Counted from the first letter of the stretch, positions 36,675 through 45,509 are shown. The stretch is DNA of 64,000 bases from Beduinella massiliensis (GCF_900199405.1 NZ_LT963430.1:434001-498000), one strand, 5' to 3'. Made by a program: numbers and translations. Notes: a model not told the origin generated them from the letters alone.

Positions 36675-38840
36675 TTACTTGATGAGCGCAAGCTCTTCGA
36701 GCTTGTCGGCCATGTCGGAAAGGCCGAATTTTTCCAGCGTTTCGCGGGTCGGAATGCCGGTTTCCTTGTCCCAGCCGAAGGCCTCATACCACATGTCCAG
36801 GGACTTTTCCCAGTCCTCGCGGTCCATCTTCACGGTGCCCTCTTCAAAGGCCTTGAAGTCGGGCTCCTTGTCGAACACCCAGGCGGGCACGGCGTCGTGG
36901 TCCTTGCGCAGGTTGTCGCAGCCCGCGTTGAGCTTGAAGGCGATGGCCGTCATCGCGCGCAGCATGTTGGAGATGCGCTCCATGTCGAAGAGCACGTCGT
37001 CCATCGTCCATTCCTCGCCCGTGACGGCGGTCATGTACTTGGCGTCCAGGTCGATGTCGCCGGCGTAGCCGCGCGCCTTGGAGGTGGAAAGCGTCATCGG
37101 GTACATCCAGTTGCACAGCGTGGCGCTGTCGTGCCACTGCTTTTGCAGGAAGGCCCACTTGGCCAGCTTGATCTTGTTTTCGTTGATGGGGGTGTACTTC
37201 TTGGGCGCGTCCACGCAGCCCTCGCCGAACCAGTTCTCCAGCACGGGCCGGATGACTTCCTCATACGGAGAGCCCGAGCGCACGAAGTTGGTCATGACGT
37301 GATCCATGCAGTCGCGGTTGTACATCACGTTGTACAGCAGGCCCGCCTGCCAGCAGTCCTCGGCGGAGTGGTGCTTGGGGAAGCCGCAGTAGGTCACGTT
37401 CTGGTTGTTGGAATCGATCATGTCGTAGAAGTTGACGCCCTCGTCGTTCTTGGCGGGATCGTCCAGGCCCCAGGCATGCAGCACCTGATAGGTGCCCTCG
37501 CCCAGACGGCTGATCTCGCCCTCCTTGCAGGAGATGCGGCGGATGATTTCGTCCAGCCAGCGCGGGTCGCCGTCCTTCATCAGATCCCATGGAATGGAGT
37601 CGTATTCCTCCTTGGGCAGCACCTTTTCAAAGATGCCGTGCTTGTAGCACCAGTTGAACTCGCGGCTGATGGAGCCGTAGTTGCACCACAGGCCGTAGTC
37701 GTCCAGCACATAGGAGCCGTGCAGGCCGATGACCACCTTGGCGTCGCCCTCGTCCTTGAAGTCCTTGATGCCCTCGCCGTAGAAGCCGGTGGGCACGCTG
37801 CCCGAAGGCGCGCAGGTGTTGGAAACCTTGGTGGGCAGATCGTAATCCGCAAGGATGTCCACGTCGTACTCGGAATAGCAGCGCACCGGGCAGGAAGAGC
37901 AGCCGCCGGACTTGACGATGTACTTTTGCACGACGTTGCCGAAGTCGAACACGCCCTTGGTCGCGCGGTAGGCCGCGACGTTCATGTCGCCGGAGGGCTG
38001 CTCGCCGGTATCCACCGCGCCGTTCGGCGCCTTGCCCCAGACGACGCCGGGCGCGCCCTGCCAGCGGTTCTTGCTGGTGGCGGAGTATTCCGCCCAGGAC
38101 TGCGGGGTGTTGGGCACGTTGTGGTTGTTGTTACCGCCGACCAGGTCCTTGATCATGTAATCGCACAGTTCCTTGTGCTTGACCGGCTCCGCGATCTTCA
38201 CGGCGCCCGTGCCGCGCACGGCGACGCCCTTCAGGTTTTTGGAGCCCAGCGCCGCGCCTACGCCCGCGCCGGCGGCGTTGCCCACGCTGGTCAGCAGACA
38301 GGACATGTTCACCAGGTTTTCGCCGGCCTGGCCGATGGTGGCCACGTCGAACTCGGGGCCGCATTCCTTGGCGATGACCTTGTTGGAATTGAAGGTGCCG
38401 GTGCCCCACACGTGGGACGCGTCCTCCAGGGTGACCTTGTCGTCGTCGATCTTTAAGTAGACGGGCTTGTCGCTCTTGCCCTCGATGACGATGGCGTCAT
38501 AGCCCGCATACTTCATATTGTGCGCGAAGTGGCCGCCCATGTGGGAGTCGAGGATCGCGCGGCCCTTGGACCAGGAGGAGAGAAGCGTGATGGTGGTGCG
38601 GCCGGAGCAGGGGACGCCGGAAGCGGTCAGCGGGCCGACGCTGAAGACGACCTTCGCCGCCTCGCTGTGCGGGTCGGTGTCAAGCGGCACCTCGTCCCAG
38701 ATGACCTTGTAGCCGATGCCCATGCCGCCCATGTAATCCTTGTACTTGGGCAGGGTATCCTCAAATTTTGCTTCGCCGGTGGTGAGGTTCACGCGCAGAA
38801 TCGTACCGGCCCAGCCGTTTACGCCATTTTTAACAGACAT
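36675..38840 (-). CDS. ydhV: YdhV-like aldehyde:ferredoxin oxidoreductase-family enzyme
   Basis: The 721-residue protein belongs to the AOR family, which binds a bis-pyranopterin tungsten or molybdenum cofactor and a [4Fe-4S] cluster. The opening GWAGTILRVNLTTGEAKFED (about residues 9-28), FSVGPLTASGVPCSGRTTIT (about 66-85) and SQP-like STSKARGYAGDIDLDAKY follow YdhV of E. coli closely. Cluster ligands appear in CSSCPVRC (about 311-318). It lacks a signal peptide. It follows a ydhY-like ferredoxin gene and has a strong GGAGG site. The substrate of YdhV-type enzymes is not settled. Confidence 0.85.
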   Translation of the reverse strand: MSVKNGVNGWAGTILRVNLTTGEAKFEDTLPKYKDYMGGMGIGYKVIWDEVPLDTDPHSEAAKVVFSVGPLTASGVPCSGRTTITLLSSWSKGRAILDSHMGGHFAHNMKYAGYDAIVIEGKSDKPVYLKIDDDKVTLEDASHVWGTGTFNSNKVIAKECGPEFDVATIGQAGENLVNMSCLLTSVGNAAGAGVGAALGSKNLKGVAVRGTGAVKIAEPVKHKELCDYMIKDLVGGNNNHNVPNTPQSWAEYSATSKNRWQGAPGVVWGKAPNGAVDTGEQPSGDMNVAAYRATKGVFDFGNVVQKYIVKSGGCSSCPVRCYSEYDVDILADYDLPTKVSNTCAPSGSVPTGFYGEGIKDFKDEGDAKVVIGLHGSYVLDDYGLWCNYGSISREFNWCYKHGIFEKVLPKEEYDSIPWDLMKDGDPRWLDEIIRRISCKEGEISRLGEGTYQVLHAWGLDDPAKNDEGVNFYDMIDSNNQNVTYCGFPKHHSAEDCWQAGLLYNVMYNRDCMDHVMTNFVRSGSPYEEVIRPVLENWFGEGCVDAPKKYTPINENKIKLAKWAFLQKQWHDSATLCNWMYPMTLSTSKARGYAGDIDLDAKYMTAVTGEEWTMDDVLFDMERISNMLRAMTAIAFKLNAGCDNLRKDHDAVPAWVFDKEPDFKAFEEGTVKMDREDWEKSLDMWYEAFGWDKETGIPTRETLEKFGLSDMADKLEELALIK

Positions 38841-38861
38841 TTATCCATTCCTCCTTTTCGC

Positions 38862-39497
38862 TCAGACCGCCTGGGACGCAGCGGTAACGGCATCCCAGGG
38901 AATGATGGACAGCGCGCCGGAGGGACAGCCTGCCGCACAGGCGCCGCACTGGATGCACTTGGACGACTTCTTGGTTTCGGGGTTGACGGTGGGCATATGC
39001 CACGGGCAGGCCTGCGTACAGGCGCCGCAGCCCACGCACTTTTCCTGATCGATGACCTTGACGCCCTGCTCGTTGGCGGAGATCGCCTGCATGGGGCAGG
39101 CCTTGGCGCAGGCCGGGTCCTCGCACTGACGGCAGGTATCCGGGAAGTAGGTCCAGTGATCGTCGGTGTACAGGCCCTGGCCGTTGCGGCTGGAGAACAG
39201 GTTGCGGGTCACCTTGACGCGGGAGATGTAGCTGCCTGCGCAGCCGTCGTTGACGAGCGTGCAGTTGATCTCGCAGCGCTGGCAGCCGACGCACTTGTCG
39301 GCGTTGACCACGAGCAGACCCTGCGGCATCGCCCAGGTGGTCACCGCGCCGGAATCGACCTCCGCCTGCGAGGTGCCCAGGACGCTCAGCATGGACGCGG
39401 ACAGCGCCAGACCCGCCAGGCTCTTGCCGGAGATCTTCAGGAACTGACGCCGGGTCATCTCCTTGGATTGGAATCCGCTCTGCGTTTTTTCGGACAT
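38862..39497 (-). CDS. ydhY: YdhY-like four-cluster ferredoxin with Tat-type signal
   Basis: The 211-residue protein has a twin-arginine motif TRRQFLK (residues 15-21) before a hydrophobic stretch, then four cysteine clusters: CVGCQRCEINC, CRQCEDPACAKAC, CVGCGACTQAC and CIQCGACAAGC, each suited to a [4Fe-4S] centre. It matches E. coli YdhY, including RISGKxLAGL-type text after the arginines. It probably relays electrons to or from the YdhV-like enzyme. ATG 39497 is chosen for the AAGAAGGGG site; the longer frame upstream is leader sequence. Confidence 0.88.
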   Translation of the reverse strand: MSEKTQSGFQSKEMTRRQFLKISGKSLAGLALSASMLSVLGTSQAEVDSGAVTTWAMPQGLLVVNADKCVGCQRCEINCTLVNDGCAGSYISRVKVTRNLFSSRNGQGLYTDDHWTYFPDTCRQCEDPACAKACPMQAISANEQGVKVIDQEKCVGCGACTQACPWHMPTVNPETKKSSKCIQCGACAAGCPSGALSIIPWDAVTAASQAV

Positions 39498-39693
39498 GGT
39501 CGTCCCCTTCTTTCCAGAAAAAATAAGACATACGAGTCCCATGCACAAAAAATATACTCTGAAACAGGCATGCGCAGCATCCCTTTTAGAGTATGTCTCC
39601 TTCGCAAAACGGCGGGCGGGAGGATTGCTCCTCCAACCTAATGGCCCGATGGGCCCGAACGGGTCCAGGGGGCTTGGAGTTTTTTTGCTTGGT
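39498..39693 (-). promoter_or_regulatory. Structured leader of the ydhYVW-like operon
   Basis: Read on the minus strand, the leader can form a closing stem CTCCAA/TTGGAG, inner hairpins CCCGTTCGGG and GCCCATCGGGC, and then GGAGGA-GCAA-TCCTCC. The Moco/Tuco riboswitch would be a natural expectation for this operon, but I could not match its conserved text. About 100 further bases before the start codon hold nothing recognisable. Confidence 0.4.
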
Positions 39694-39699
39694 GTTTGT

Positions 39700-39728
39700 A
39701 TTATACCATGCAAGGTTTGTTAAATCAA
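39700..39728 (-). promoter_or_regulatory. Promoter of the ydhYVW-like operon
   Basis: On the minus strand TTGATT (39728-39723) and a perfect TATAAT (39705-39700) are 17 bases apart; transcription would begin near 39693. Confidence 0.75.
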
Positions 39729-39882
39729 CCTCAATGGTGTTTGTTTCCACGCGAAAATCCATAAAAATACGCATGATTTATGCGATCATACGGATGAAAG
39801 CGCCCGTCGCGCCGCGGCGCGTTTGCGATCAATAAATCCGAACGTCCCCGACAAAAGGGCGTTCGGATCTGGGGGGCTCGGT

Positions 39883-41025
39883 TTACCGTGCAAGCTGTAC
39901 GGCTGTATAGTTTTTCAGCAATTCCTCGTTCAGGGTTACGCCAAGGCCAGGCCCCTGTGGGATCGGCAGGTAGCCCTCAGAATCGATGAGGAGGGGCTCT
40001 TTGAGAATGCACTGCTGCGTCTCAACGGTTAAAAAGGGCGGATCAAAGGGGTACTCGATCAAGGGGACATTGGCATGGGCGGAGCACACCTGCAGGACGG
40101 CTGCCAAGCTCAAAGGCAGGGAACCGAGCGAGCAGACATGCGGCATCAGCCTTTTTTTGTAGTATTCGGTGATCGTGCCCAGCCTGTGAATGCCCGTGAC
40201 GCCGAAATCACCGAGAATCATGTCCGGCTGGAAGACGTCGTAGGTGTTCCGGTCGATGTGGATGCGGAAGTCGTCCAGGCAGCTGCAGTGCTCGCCGCCC
40301 GCGATGAGCGTGCGGAATTCTCCGGACAGCCGCGCGAGGCCGTCGTAATCGCGTCTGTCGAGAGGCTCTTCGACGCACAGCACGTCCAGCCTTTCCATGG
40401 CGTCCATCACCTTGCAGGCCGTTTCGTACGACCAGAAGGGGTATGCATAGGAGCGATTGTTCTGATTCGCGTCCACCAGAAGGATCACGTCTTCGCCGCA
40501 GGCCTCGCGCACCGCCTCGACTACTTCGATGTCCTCGCGGTAATCGCCCCGGTGCAGGCGCAGCTTAATGGCGCGAAACCCCATGCGTACCAGTTCGCGG
40601 CACTGCTGCACGTGCTCCTTTACCGTAAGCAACCTGGAAGTCGCCGCGTATGCGAGGATGCGGTCTCGGCACGTGCCCAGGAGATGCCCGATCGGGTGGC
40701 CCGTCGCTTTGCCGACGATGTCCCAAAGCGCGATGTCGATTCCACTGTACGTAGACCTTACGCAGTCCTTTCCGCTCATCAGCCCCATCCAGAACTCCGC
40801 CGTATGGAACGGGTCCAGCCCGATGAGCTTATGGAGCGCAAAGGCATCCAACGGCGCGCCGCCGGGCCCGTAGCCGACGATGCCTTCGTCCGTCGTGAGC
40901 CGCAGAAGAGGAAAGTCATACGTCCTGGCGGGAATTTTTTCCGCTGAATACCAGGCGACAAGGTAATCCGCCGGCAACTCAAACCGCTGCTTGGATACCA
41001 GCGTTTCTGCCTGTATAATTTTCAT
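39883..41025 (-). CDS. Enolase-superfamily (mandelate racemase/muconate lactonizing) enzyme
   Basis: The 380-residue protein has a capping domain (residues about 1-125) and a TIM-barrel with catalytic and metal residues: AIKLRLHR (K-x-R position, about 164), LLVDANQNN (metal Asp, about 195), CVEEPLD (metal Glu, about 221), IAGGEHCS (metal Glu, about 247) and MPHVCSLG (general-base His, about 297). The layout fits sugar-acid dehydratases of the mandelate-racemase group. It ends an operon for a sugar importer, so dehydration of an imported acid sugar is the likely role; the exact substrate cannot be read. Confidence 0.82.
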   Translation of the reverse strand: MKIIQAETLVSKQRFELPADYLVAWYSAEKIPARTYDFPLLRLTTDEGIVGYGPGGAPLDAFALHKLIGLDPFHTAEFWMGLMSGKDCVRSTYSGIDIALWDIVGKATGHPIGHLLGTCRDRILAYAATSRLLTVKEHVQQCRELVRMGFRAIKLRLHRGDYREDIEVVEAVREACGEDVILLVDANQNNRSYAYPFWSYETACKVMDAMERLDVLCVEEPLDRRDYDGLARLSGEFRTLIAGGEHCSCLDDFRIHIDRNTYDVFQPDMILGDFGVTGIHRLGTITEYYKKRLMPHVCSLGSLPLSLAAVLQVCSAHANVPLIEYPFDPPFLTVETQQCILKEPLLIDSEGYLPIPQGPGLGVTLNEELLKNYTAVQLAR

Positions 41026-41042
41026 GATATGCCTCCGAGATG

Positions 41043-41876
41043 TTATTGCTTGATGCCGGAAATGGAAATGCTGGCCACGATGTACTTTTGGAAGAACAAA
41101 AACAGCACAACCAAGGGAAGCGCGCTGATCAGCGCGACCGCCATACGGGGGCCGTAGTAGGTGGTGGTGACGGACGTGTTGAACAGAGAGACGCCGACAG
41201 AGATCAGCTGCTTGCTGGAGTCACTGATGACGACAAGCGGCCACAGATAGGCGTTCCAGTTGGCGAGGACCTGCAAAATACACAGCGTCGCGATGAGCGG
41301 TCCCGACAGGGGGACGACGATCGACAGGAAGATGCGCCATTCGCCCGCGCCGTCCAGATAAGCGCTCTCGCGAAGCGCGTCCGGAATATTGGCGTCGATA
41401 TTCTGGCGAGCGAAGAAGATGCCGTATGCGTAGGCGAAACCGCCTAAAATAAGAGGCCAGTACGTGTTGAGCATTTTCCAGGAGCGATACTGTAAAAACA
41501 GAGGAACCAGGCGCGATTCAAACGGCAGCATCATCACGGCGAGAATCAGCATAAACAGCGTCTTTTTAAACGGAAATTTCCCTTTGGCGAAAGCGTAGCC
41601 GCACATCAGGGAGACGGCCACCGATATCGCCGTATTGGAAAGCGTTACCCCCAACGTGTTGAAAAAATAGCGCCAGATCGGGATCATATCAAAAGCATAT
41701 GTAAAATTGTATACCGAGAGCTCGCGGGGCCAGAACCGGATGGGAAACGGAAGCCGGTCGAGGGCGAACCGGTCAAACGCAATGACAAAGGCCCACCAAA
41801 CGGGGACGACGATAAAAAGCAGCAGGACGGTCAGGATCACGGAGAGGATGCGTTTTCTTCTTTTCGCGTACTTCAT
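41043..41876 (-). CDS. Carbohydrate ABC transporter permease (MalG-like)
   Basis: A 277-residue six-segment permease with the EAA loop ESAYLDGAGEWRIFLSIVVP (about residues 166-185) and the MalG-type end (FLFFQKYIVASISISGIKQ). It pairs with the MalF-like gene 13 bases upstream. A GGGGGAG site precedes the ATG. Confidence 0.92.
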   Translation of the reverse strand: MKYAKRRKRILSVILTVLLLFIVVPVWWAFVIAFDRFALDRLPFPIRFWPRELSVYNFTYAFDMIPIWRYFFNTLGVTLSNTAISVAVSLMCGYAFAKGKFPFKKTLFMLILAVMMLPFESRLVPLFLQYRSWKMLNTYWPLILGGFAYAYGIFFARQNIDANIPDALRESAYLDGAGEWRIFLSIVVPLSGPLIATLCILQVLANWNAYLWPLVVISDSSKQLISVGVSLFNTSVTTTYYGPRMAVALISALPLVVLFLFFQKYIVASISISGIKQ

Positions 41877-41889
41877 GTTGATCTCCCCC

Positions 41890-42786
41890 TCAATGGTCCC
41901 TTTGCAGGGACGCGCTCAGCTTTTGACTGAGCATGGTGACAGCGAAGATGATGACAAACAGAATCACGGCGCCGGCGGAGGACAGGCCGTAATTCGGCGT
42001 CTCAAAGCTGTATTGGTAGATGTACATCATGATCGTCTGCAGGGAGCCGCCGGGGCGGCCGGACGCGCTGTTCATGCTCAGAACGTACAGATCCGTAAAG
42101 CGGGAAAAGCTGGAGATTAAGTTCGTGAATACCAGAAACGCGAAGGTATTCACCATTTGGGGAAGGGTAATGTACCACCATTGCTGGAGCGAATTGCAGC
42201 CGTCAACCTCTGACGCCTCGTAATGCTCGCTGGGAATGGACTGGAGCCCGGCCAGCGAGATCAGCATGGCATATCCCGCGCCCTTCCACCAGGACATGAT
42301 GGAGACGCCCAGCTTGGCGAACTGCGAATCGGCGAGCCAGCCGATCTTCACGTCGTGGCGCAGCAGCATGGAAAGAAAGCTGTTGAGCAGGCCGCCTTCC
42401 TGCTTCAACACCATCTGAAATAAGAGGATGACGCTAATGCCGGTCATCACGTTCGGGATGTAAAAGCTTACCCTGAAAAAGCTTTGCAGTTTTCCGCGTC
42501 CTAGGCGGTTGAGCAGCGAGGCCAGTCCAAAGCCGATGGCGATGGTGAACATGTCCAGCCCCGCGAGCGCGAAGGTGTTTGCGACCGCCCGGAGAAAGCC
42601 GCTGCTGCTGAGCAGCGTGCGGTAATTTTTAAGCCCGACGAACGTTTCGCCAAACCCCAGCACGGACACCTTGAAAAAGCTGTAGTACAGGCTCTTAAAG
42701 CTGGGGAGGTAGGACAGCACGAAAAAGGCCAGAAGGCTCGGTAAGAGGAACGAATACCAGGTCAGGTGTTTGCGTACGCGCTTCAT
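41890..42786 (-). CDS. Sugar ABC transporter permease (MalF-like)
   Basis: A 298-residue six-segment permease, opening with YSFLLPSLLAFFVLSYLPSF (about 11-30) and carrying the EAA loop EASEVDGCNSLQQWWYITLP (about 191-210). It follows the binding-protein gene and an intercistronic hairpin. Confidence 0.92.
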   Translation of the reverse strand: MKRVRKHLTWYSFLLPSLLAFFVLSYLPSFKSLYYSFFKVSVLGFGETFVGLKNYRTLLSSSGFLRAVANTFALAGLDMFTIAIGFGLASLLNRLGRGKLQSFFRVSFYIPNVMTGISVILLFQMVLKQEGGLLNSFLSMLLRHDVKIGWLADSQFAKLGVSIMSWWKGAGYAMLISLAGLQSIPSEHYEASEVDGCNSLQQWWYITLPQMVNTFAFLVFTNLISSFSRFTDLYVLSMNSASGRPGGSLQTIMMYIYQYSFETPNYGLSSAGAVILFVIIFAVTMLSQKLSASLQRDH

Positions 42787-42816
42787 AAGGCAGGTTAGAC
42801 CTCCTCAATCACAGAC

Positions 42817-42843
42817 GGAGAAGCTGCCTTTCGGCAGCTCTCC
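42817..42843 (-). terminator. Intercistronic hairpin between binding protein and permease genes
   Basis: GGAG..GCTGCC and GGCAGC.CTCC pair around TTTC. No U-tract follows, so it more likely protects the 3' end of the binding-protein message than ends transcription. Confidence 0.55.
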
Positions 42844-42866
42844 ATCGCTAAAACGGATGTGGATTC

Positions 42867-44243
42867 TCATTGATTCAGCAGGCTGTATTCCTCAAGAGCC
42901 GCCTGAATGTTCGCGGCGCACTGCTCGGGCGTGATGTTTCCCGCGTACATCTCCGACAGGTTCATCGAGCCGACGCTGTTTGCCGGGCCATAACCGTTGT
43001 TCCAATATTCGCTGGAAAATGCCTCAAAATTTGTGGGATAGACGCGGTAGATTTCCTGGATGGCACTTACGTAACCTTTGCCGGTCTTCAGCAACTGTTC
43101 ATAGCCCGACTTGTTGTTAGGGACGTTCATGGTATCGACAAACCACTGCTGAACGGCTTCATCCGTCACCAGGAACTTGATGACCTCCCAAGCCAGATCC
43201 TTGTTGGGGCTGTTCTTGGCGATGGCCAGGTTGTTGTCGCCGGAGTGCGAGGTGTAGGAGGCACCGTCGTCGGTAACCGGCAGCGGATAAAAGACGAAGC
43301 GGTCTGCGATGCCGCGTACTTCCATCATGTTATACAGCGTGATCTCGTTGTTGGCCTCCCCAAGATAGATCGCGATGTCGTTATCCTCGGTCGCCACGTT
43401 TTCCGTGCCCAGTCCTTCCAGAAAAGACCTGGGAGCGGATAAAAACAGGTCGCGCAGGATGGTCAGGGCTTCGACGGACTTTTCCCCGGTAAAGCCGAAC
43501 TGCGTCTGATATTTCTGATCGGCATACAGGAAATTAACCGCCCCGACGCCCCAGCTTGCGTCCATGTACGCCTTGAAAATGTCGCCGTCGCTGACGGAGA
43601 AGGGGTAGACGCCGTAGCATTGCTTTCCGGTCACGGGGTTTTCGCCCGTGAGCTGAGACGCGATGTCCGCCAGCTTCCGCCAGGTGAGCGTCGCGGGGTC
43701 GGGCAATTCCACGCCAAAATCCGCGAAAAGCTGTTTGTCCAGAATCATCATGGCGGGGGATATGGTCATCGGGATGCCGGTCGGGATCAGGGCGCCAAAA
43801 TTGTCCTCGTCCTTGTGGCGGATGGCCGCTCCGATGAACAGCTCGTCTTTGAGCCACGCGTCTCTTTCAAGATAAGGGGTCAGGTCTTCCACCACGTCCA
43901 GTACCGCCGCGCCGTGGATGATGACGTCCACCATCTCGCCCGCGACCGCCGTTTGAATTTTAGCCTGCCAGGAATCCCACGGGTTGGCCTGCAGCTCAAA
44001 GGTGACGTTGGGAAATTCCTCCTTCAGGCGAGCCTCGACGACGCTGTAGCCCGGCTTCTGGACGCCTGTGACGGGATCGACCACGCCGTCCCGCCCTACC
44101 GTCGCAAAACAGCCCGGCCCCAGCAGCCGCAAGGTGCCCGTCCATTCGTCATGCGCTTTTTCGTCGGCCAGGGAGCTGGATATCAGCGTGAAACAAAGCG
44201 ATAGACATAGAGCAAAAGAAACGAAAACCCGTGTCAGCCTCAT
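42867..44243 (-). CDS. Extracellular solute-binding protein, family 1
   Basis: The 458-residue protein has a signal peptide (MRLTRVFVSFALCLSLCFTL, likely cut after SLA near residue 26) and a family-1 sugar-binding domain with VEARLKEEFPNVTFELQANP (about 69-88) and NNLAIAKNSPNKDLAWEVIK (about 327-346). No clear lipobox is seen. It is the first gene of the importer operon and is divergent from an AraC regulator, its likely controller. Confidence 0.88.
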   Translation of the reverse strand: MRLTRVFVSFALCLSLCFTLISSSLADEKAHDEWTGTLRLLGPGCFATVGRDGVVDPVTGVQKPGYSVVEARLKEEFPNVTFELQANPWDSWQAKIQTAVAGEMVDVIIHGAAVLDVVEDLTPYLERDAWLKDELFIGAAIRHKDEDNFGALIPTGIPMTISPAMMILDKQLFADFGVELPDPATLTWRKLADIASQLTGENPVTGKQCYGVYPFSVSDGDIFKAYMDASWGVGAVNFLYADQKYQTQFGFTGEKSVEALTILRDLFLSAPRSFLEGLGTENVATEDNDIAIYLGEANNEITLYNMMEVRGIADRFVFYPLPVTDDGASYTSHSGDNNLAIAKNSPNKDLAWEVIKFLVTDEAVQQWFVDTMNVPNNKSGYEQLLKTGKGYVSAIQEIYRVYPTNFEAFSSEYWNNGYGPANSVGSMNLSEMYAGNITPEQCAANIQAALEEYSLLNQ

Positions 44244-44306
44244 CTTTCAAAACCTCCAAGCTAAATTTCTTCACCTGCAGCGCGCTTATACCGGTGATTT
44301 AGTTAA

Positions 44307-44335
44307 ACTATAGCTTAGTCCATCCAAAATGTCAT
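44307..44335 (-). promoter_or_regulatory. Promoter of the second sugar importer operon
   Basis: On the minus strand ATGACA (44335-44330) and TATAGT (44312-44307) are 17 bases apart. Confidence 0.55.
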
Positions 44336-44352
44336 ATATTATTCGGTTCAAT

Positions 44353-44381
44353 TTGCAAACTATTTTCTGATGCGGTATAAT
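44353..44381 (+). promoter_or_regulatory. Promoter of the AraC regulator gene
   Basis: TTGCAA (44353-44358) and TATAAT (44376-44381) are 17 bases apart. The two divergent promoters are only about 18 bases from each other, so one bound regulator could control both. Confidence 0.7.
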
Positions 44382-44432
44382 GTCGCCAGACGGCAGGCAC
44401 CGGCCATAACAGCGTTCAGGAGGGTGATTTCC

Positions 44433-45353
44433 ATGGAATTTCAGCCGCCGGTTATCACCAGCGAGTACAGGGCCGGGGAACTGGTGGGAAAGACGCCGCT
44501 GAGATGCTTTACCATGCTTGCGCATCCGGGAAGCGTAGAGTTTTCCCTGCACAGGCATTCGGCCTGTGAAATCGCGATCATTGCCAGCGGCGCGGGGGAA
44601 TACACCGTAAGGCAGGCAAACCGGACCATCCGCTATCCGTTTGAGGCGGGAACGGTATTCCTCTTTGGCAGCTATGAGGCGCATCTGATTACGCAAATCT
44701 TTCAGCCGGTAACCTGGACCATCCTTCATATCGAGCCGTATTTTATTTGGAATCCCAACAACACCATGTACGACTCAAAACATCTGAAGGTCTTCTTCGA
44801 CAGGTCGTTTGACGGAACAAACCGCTTGGACTACCCGGACGGGGACCTGAAGAAGATATGCCAGACCGTCTACGAAATCAAAGAAGAACTGCAGGAACAA
44901 AAGCCGGACTATCTGACGATGACGCTGGCCTGCGTGCAGAGGCTGTTGATTTCCCTGTCGCGGCTGCTGCGCCCGGCGTCGGGCACGGACTCGGGAAACA
45001 GAGCCGAGCGTTACCTCATGCGAATACAAAACGCCTATGTTTATATGAACGAACGCTACCTTGAACCGCTCACCATAGAGCAGATCGCCAGGCAGGCCAA
45101 CATGTCCGTTTCCTATTTTTCCGCTATCTTCCGGGAGTGCAACGGCGTTTCCCCCTGGGAGTACATCATCATAAAGCGCGTCAAGCATGCGATGCGCCTG
45201 CTGGGCGAAGGGGAAAACAGCAATATTATCGATATTGCCCTGAAAAGCGGCTTTGACAATACCGCCAATTTCAATAAAGCGTTTAAACGCATCGTCGGAT
45301 GCACCCCTACCGCCTTCAGAAAGAACGGCCTTGGGACGAACTACTTTACCTGA
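44433..45353 (+). CDS. AraC-family transcriptional regulator
   Basis: The 306-residue protein has an N-terminal cupin-like sensor (about residues 20-100; FSLHRHSACEIAIIASGAGE) and a C-terminal AraC DNA-binding domain (about 200-300) with LTIEQIARQANMSVSYFSAI and IIDIALKSGFDNTANFNKAF. It is divergent from the importer and enolase-family genes and probably activates them. ATG 44433 has AGGAGGG; upstream in-frame starts would overlap the promoter. Confidence 0.92.
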   Translation: MEFQPPVITSEYRAGELVGKTPLRCFTMLAHPGSVEFSLHRHSACEIAIIASGAGEYTVRQANRTIRYPFEAGTVFLFGSYEAHLITQIFQPVTWTILHIEPYFIWNPNNTMYDSKHLKVFFDRSFDGTNRLDYPDGDLKKICQTVYEIKEELQEQKPDYLTMTLACVQRLLISLSRLLRPASGTDSGNRAERYLMRIQNAYVYMNERYLEPLTIEQIARQANMSVSYFSAIFRECNGVSPWEYIIIKRVKHAMRLLGEGENSNIIDIALKSGFDNTANFNKAFKRIVGCTPTAFRKNGLGTNYFT

Positions 45354-45384
45354 GGGCGGCGCGGAATACAAAACTGGCGGACAT

Positions 45385-45414
45385 AAAAAAGAACCGTTGA
45401 ACTTCAACGGTTCT
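45385..45414 (-). terminator. Terminator of tRNA-Val, also facing the araC end
   Basis: AGAACCGTT and AACGGTTCT arms with a short loop lie directly after the tRNA 3' end, with six T residues on the minus strand. Confidence 0.8.
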
Positions 45415-45417
45415 CCT

Positions 45418-45494
45418 TGGTGGGGTCGATAGGGCTCGAACCTACGACCTCTACGATGTCAACGTAGCGCTCTGACCAGCTGAGCTACGACCCC
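45418..45494 (-). tRNA. tRNA-Val (GAC)
   Basis: A 77-base cloverleaf on the minus strand: GGGGTCG/CGACCCC acceptor arms, anticodon stem CTACG/CGTAG around TTGACAT (anticodon GAC), T-loop GTTCGAGCC, encoded CCA at 45420-45418. Confidence 0.95.
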
Positions 45495-45509
45495 GCGACA
45501 ACAATAGAT

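Noticed and set aside
39632-39680. Tungsten/molybdenum-cofactor riboswitch or tRNA-derived att site before ydhY
   Set aside because: Hairpins are present, but the conserved Moco RNA text is not seen, and the weak likeness to the tRNA-Val T-arm is too short to count as a duplicated end.
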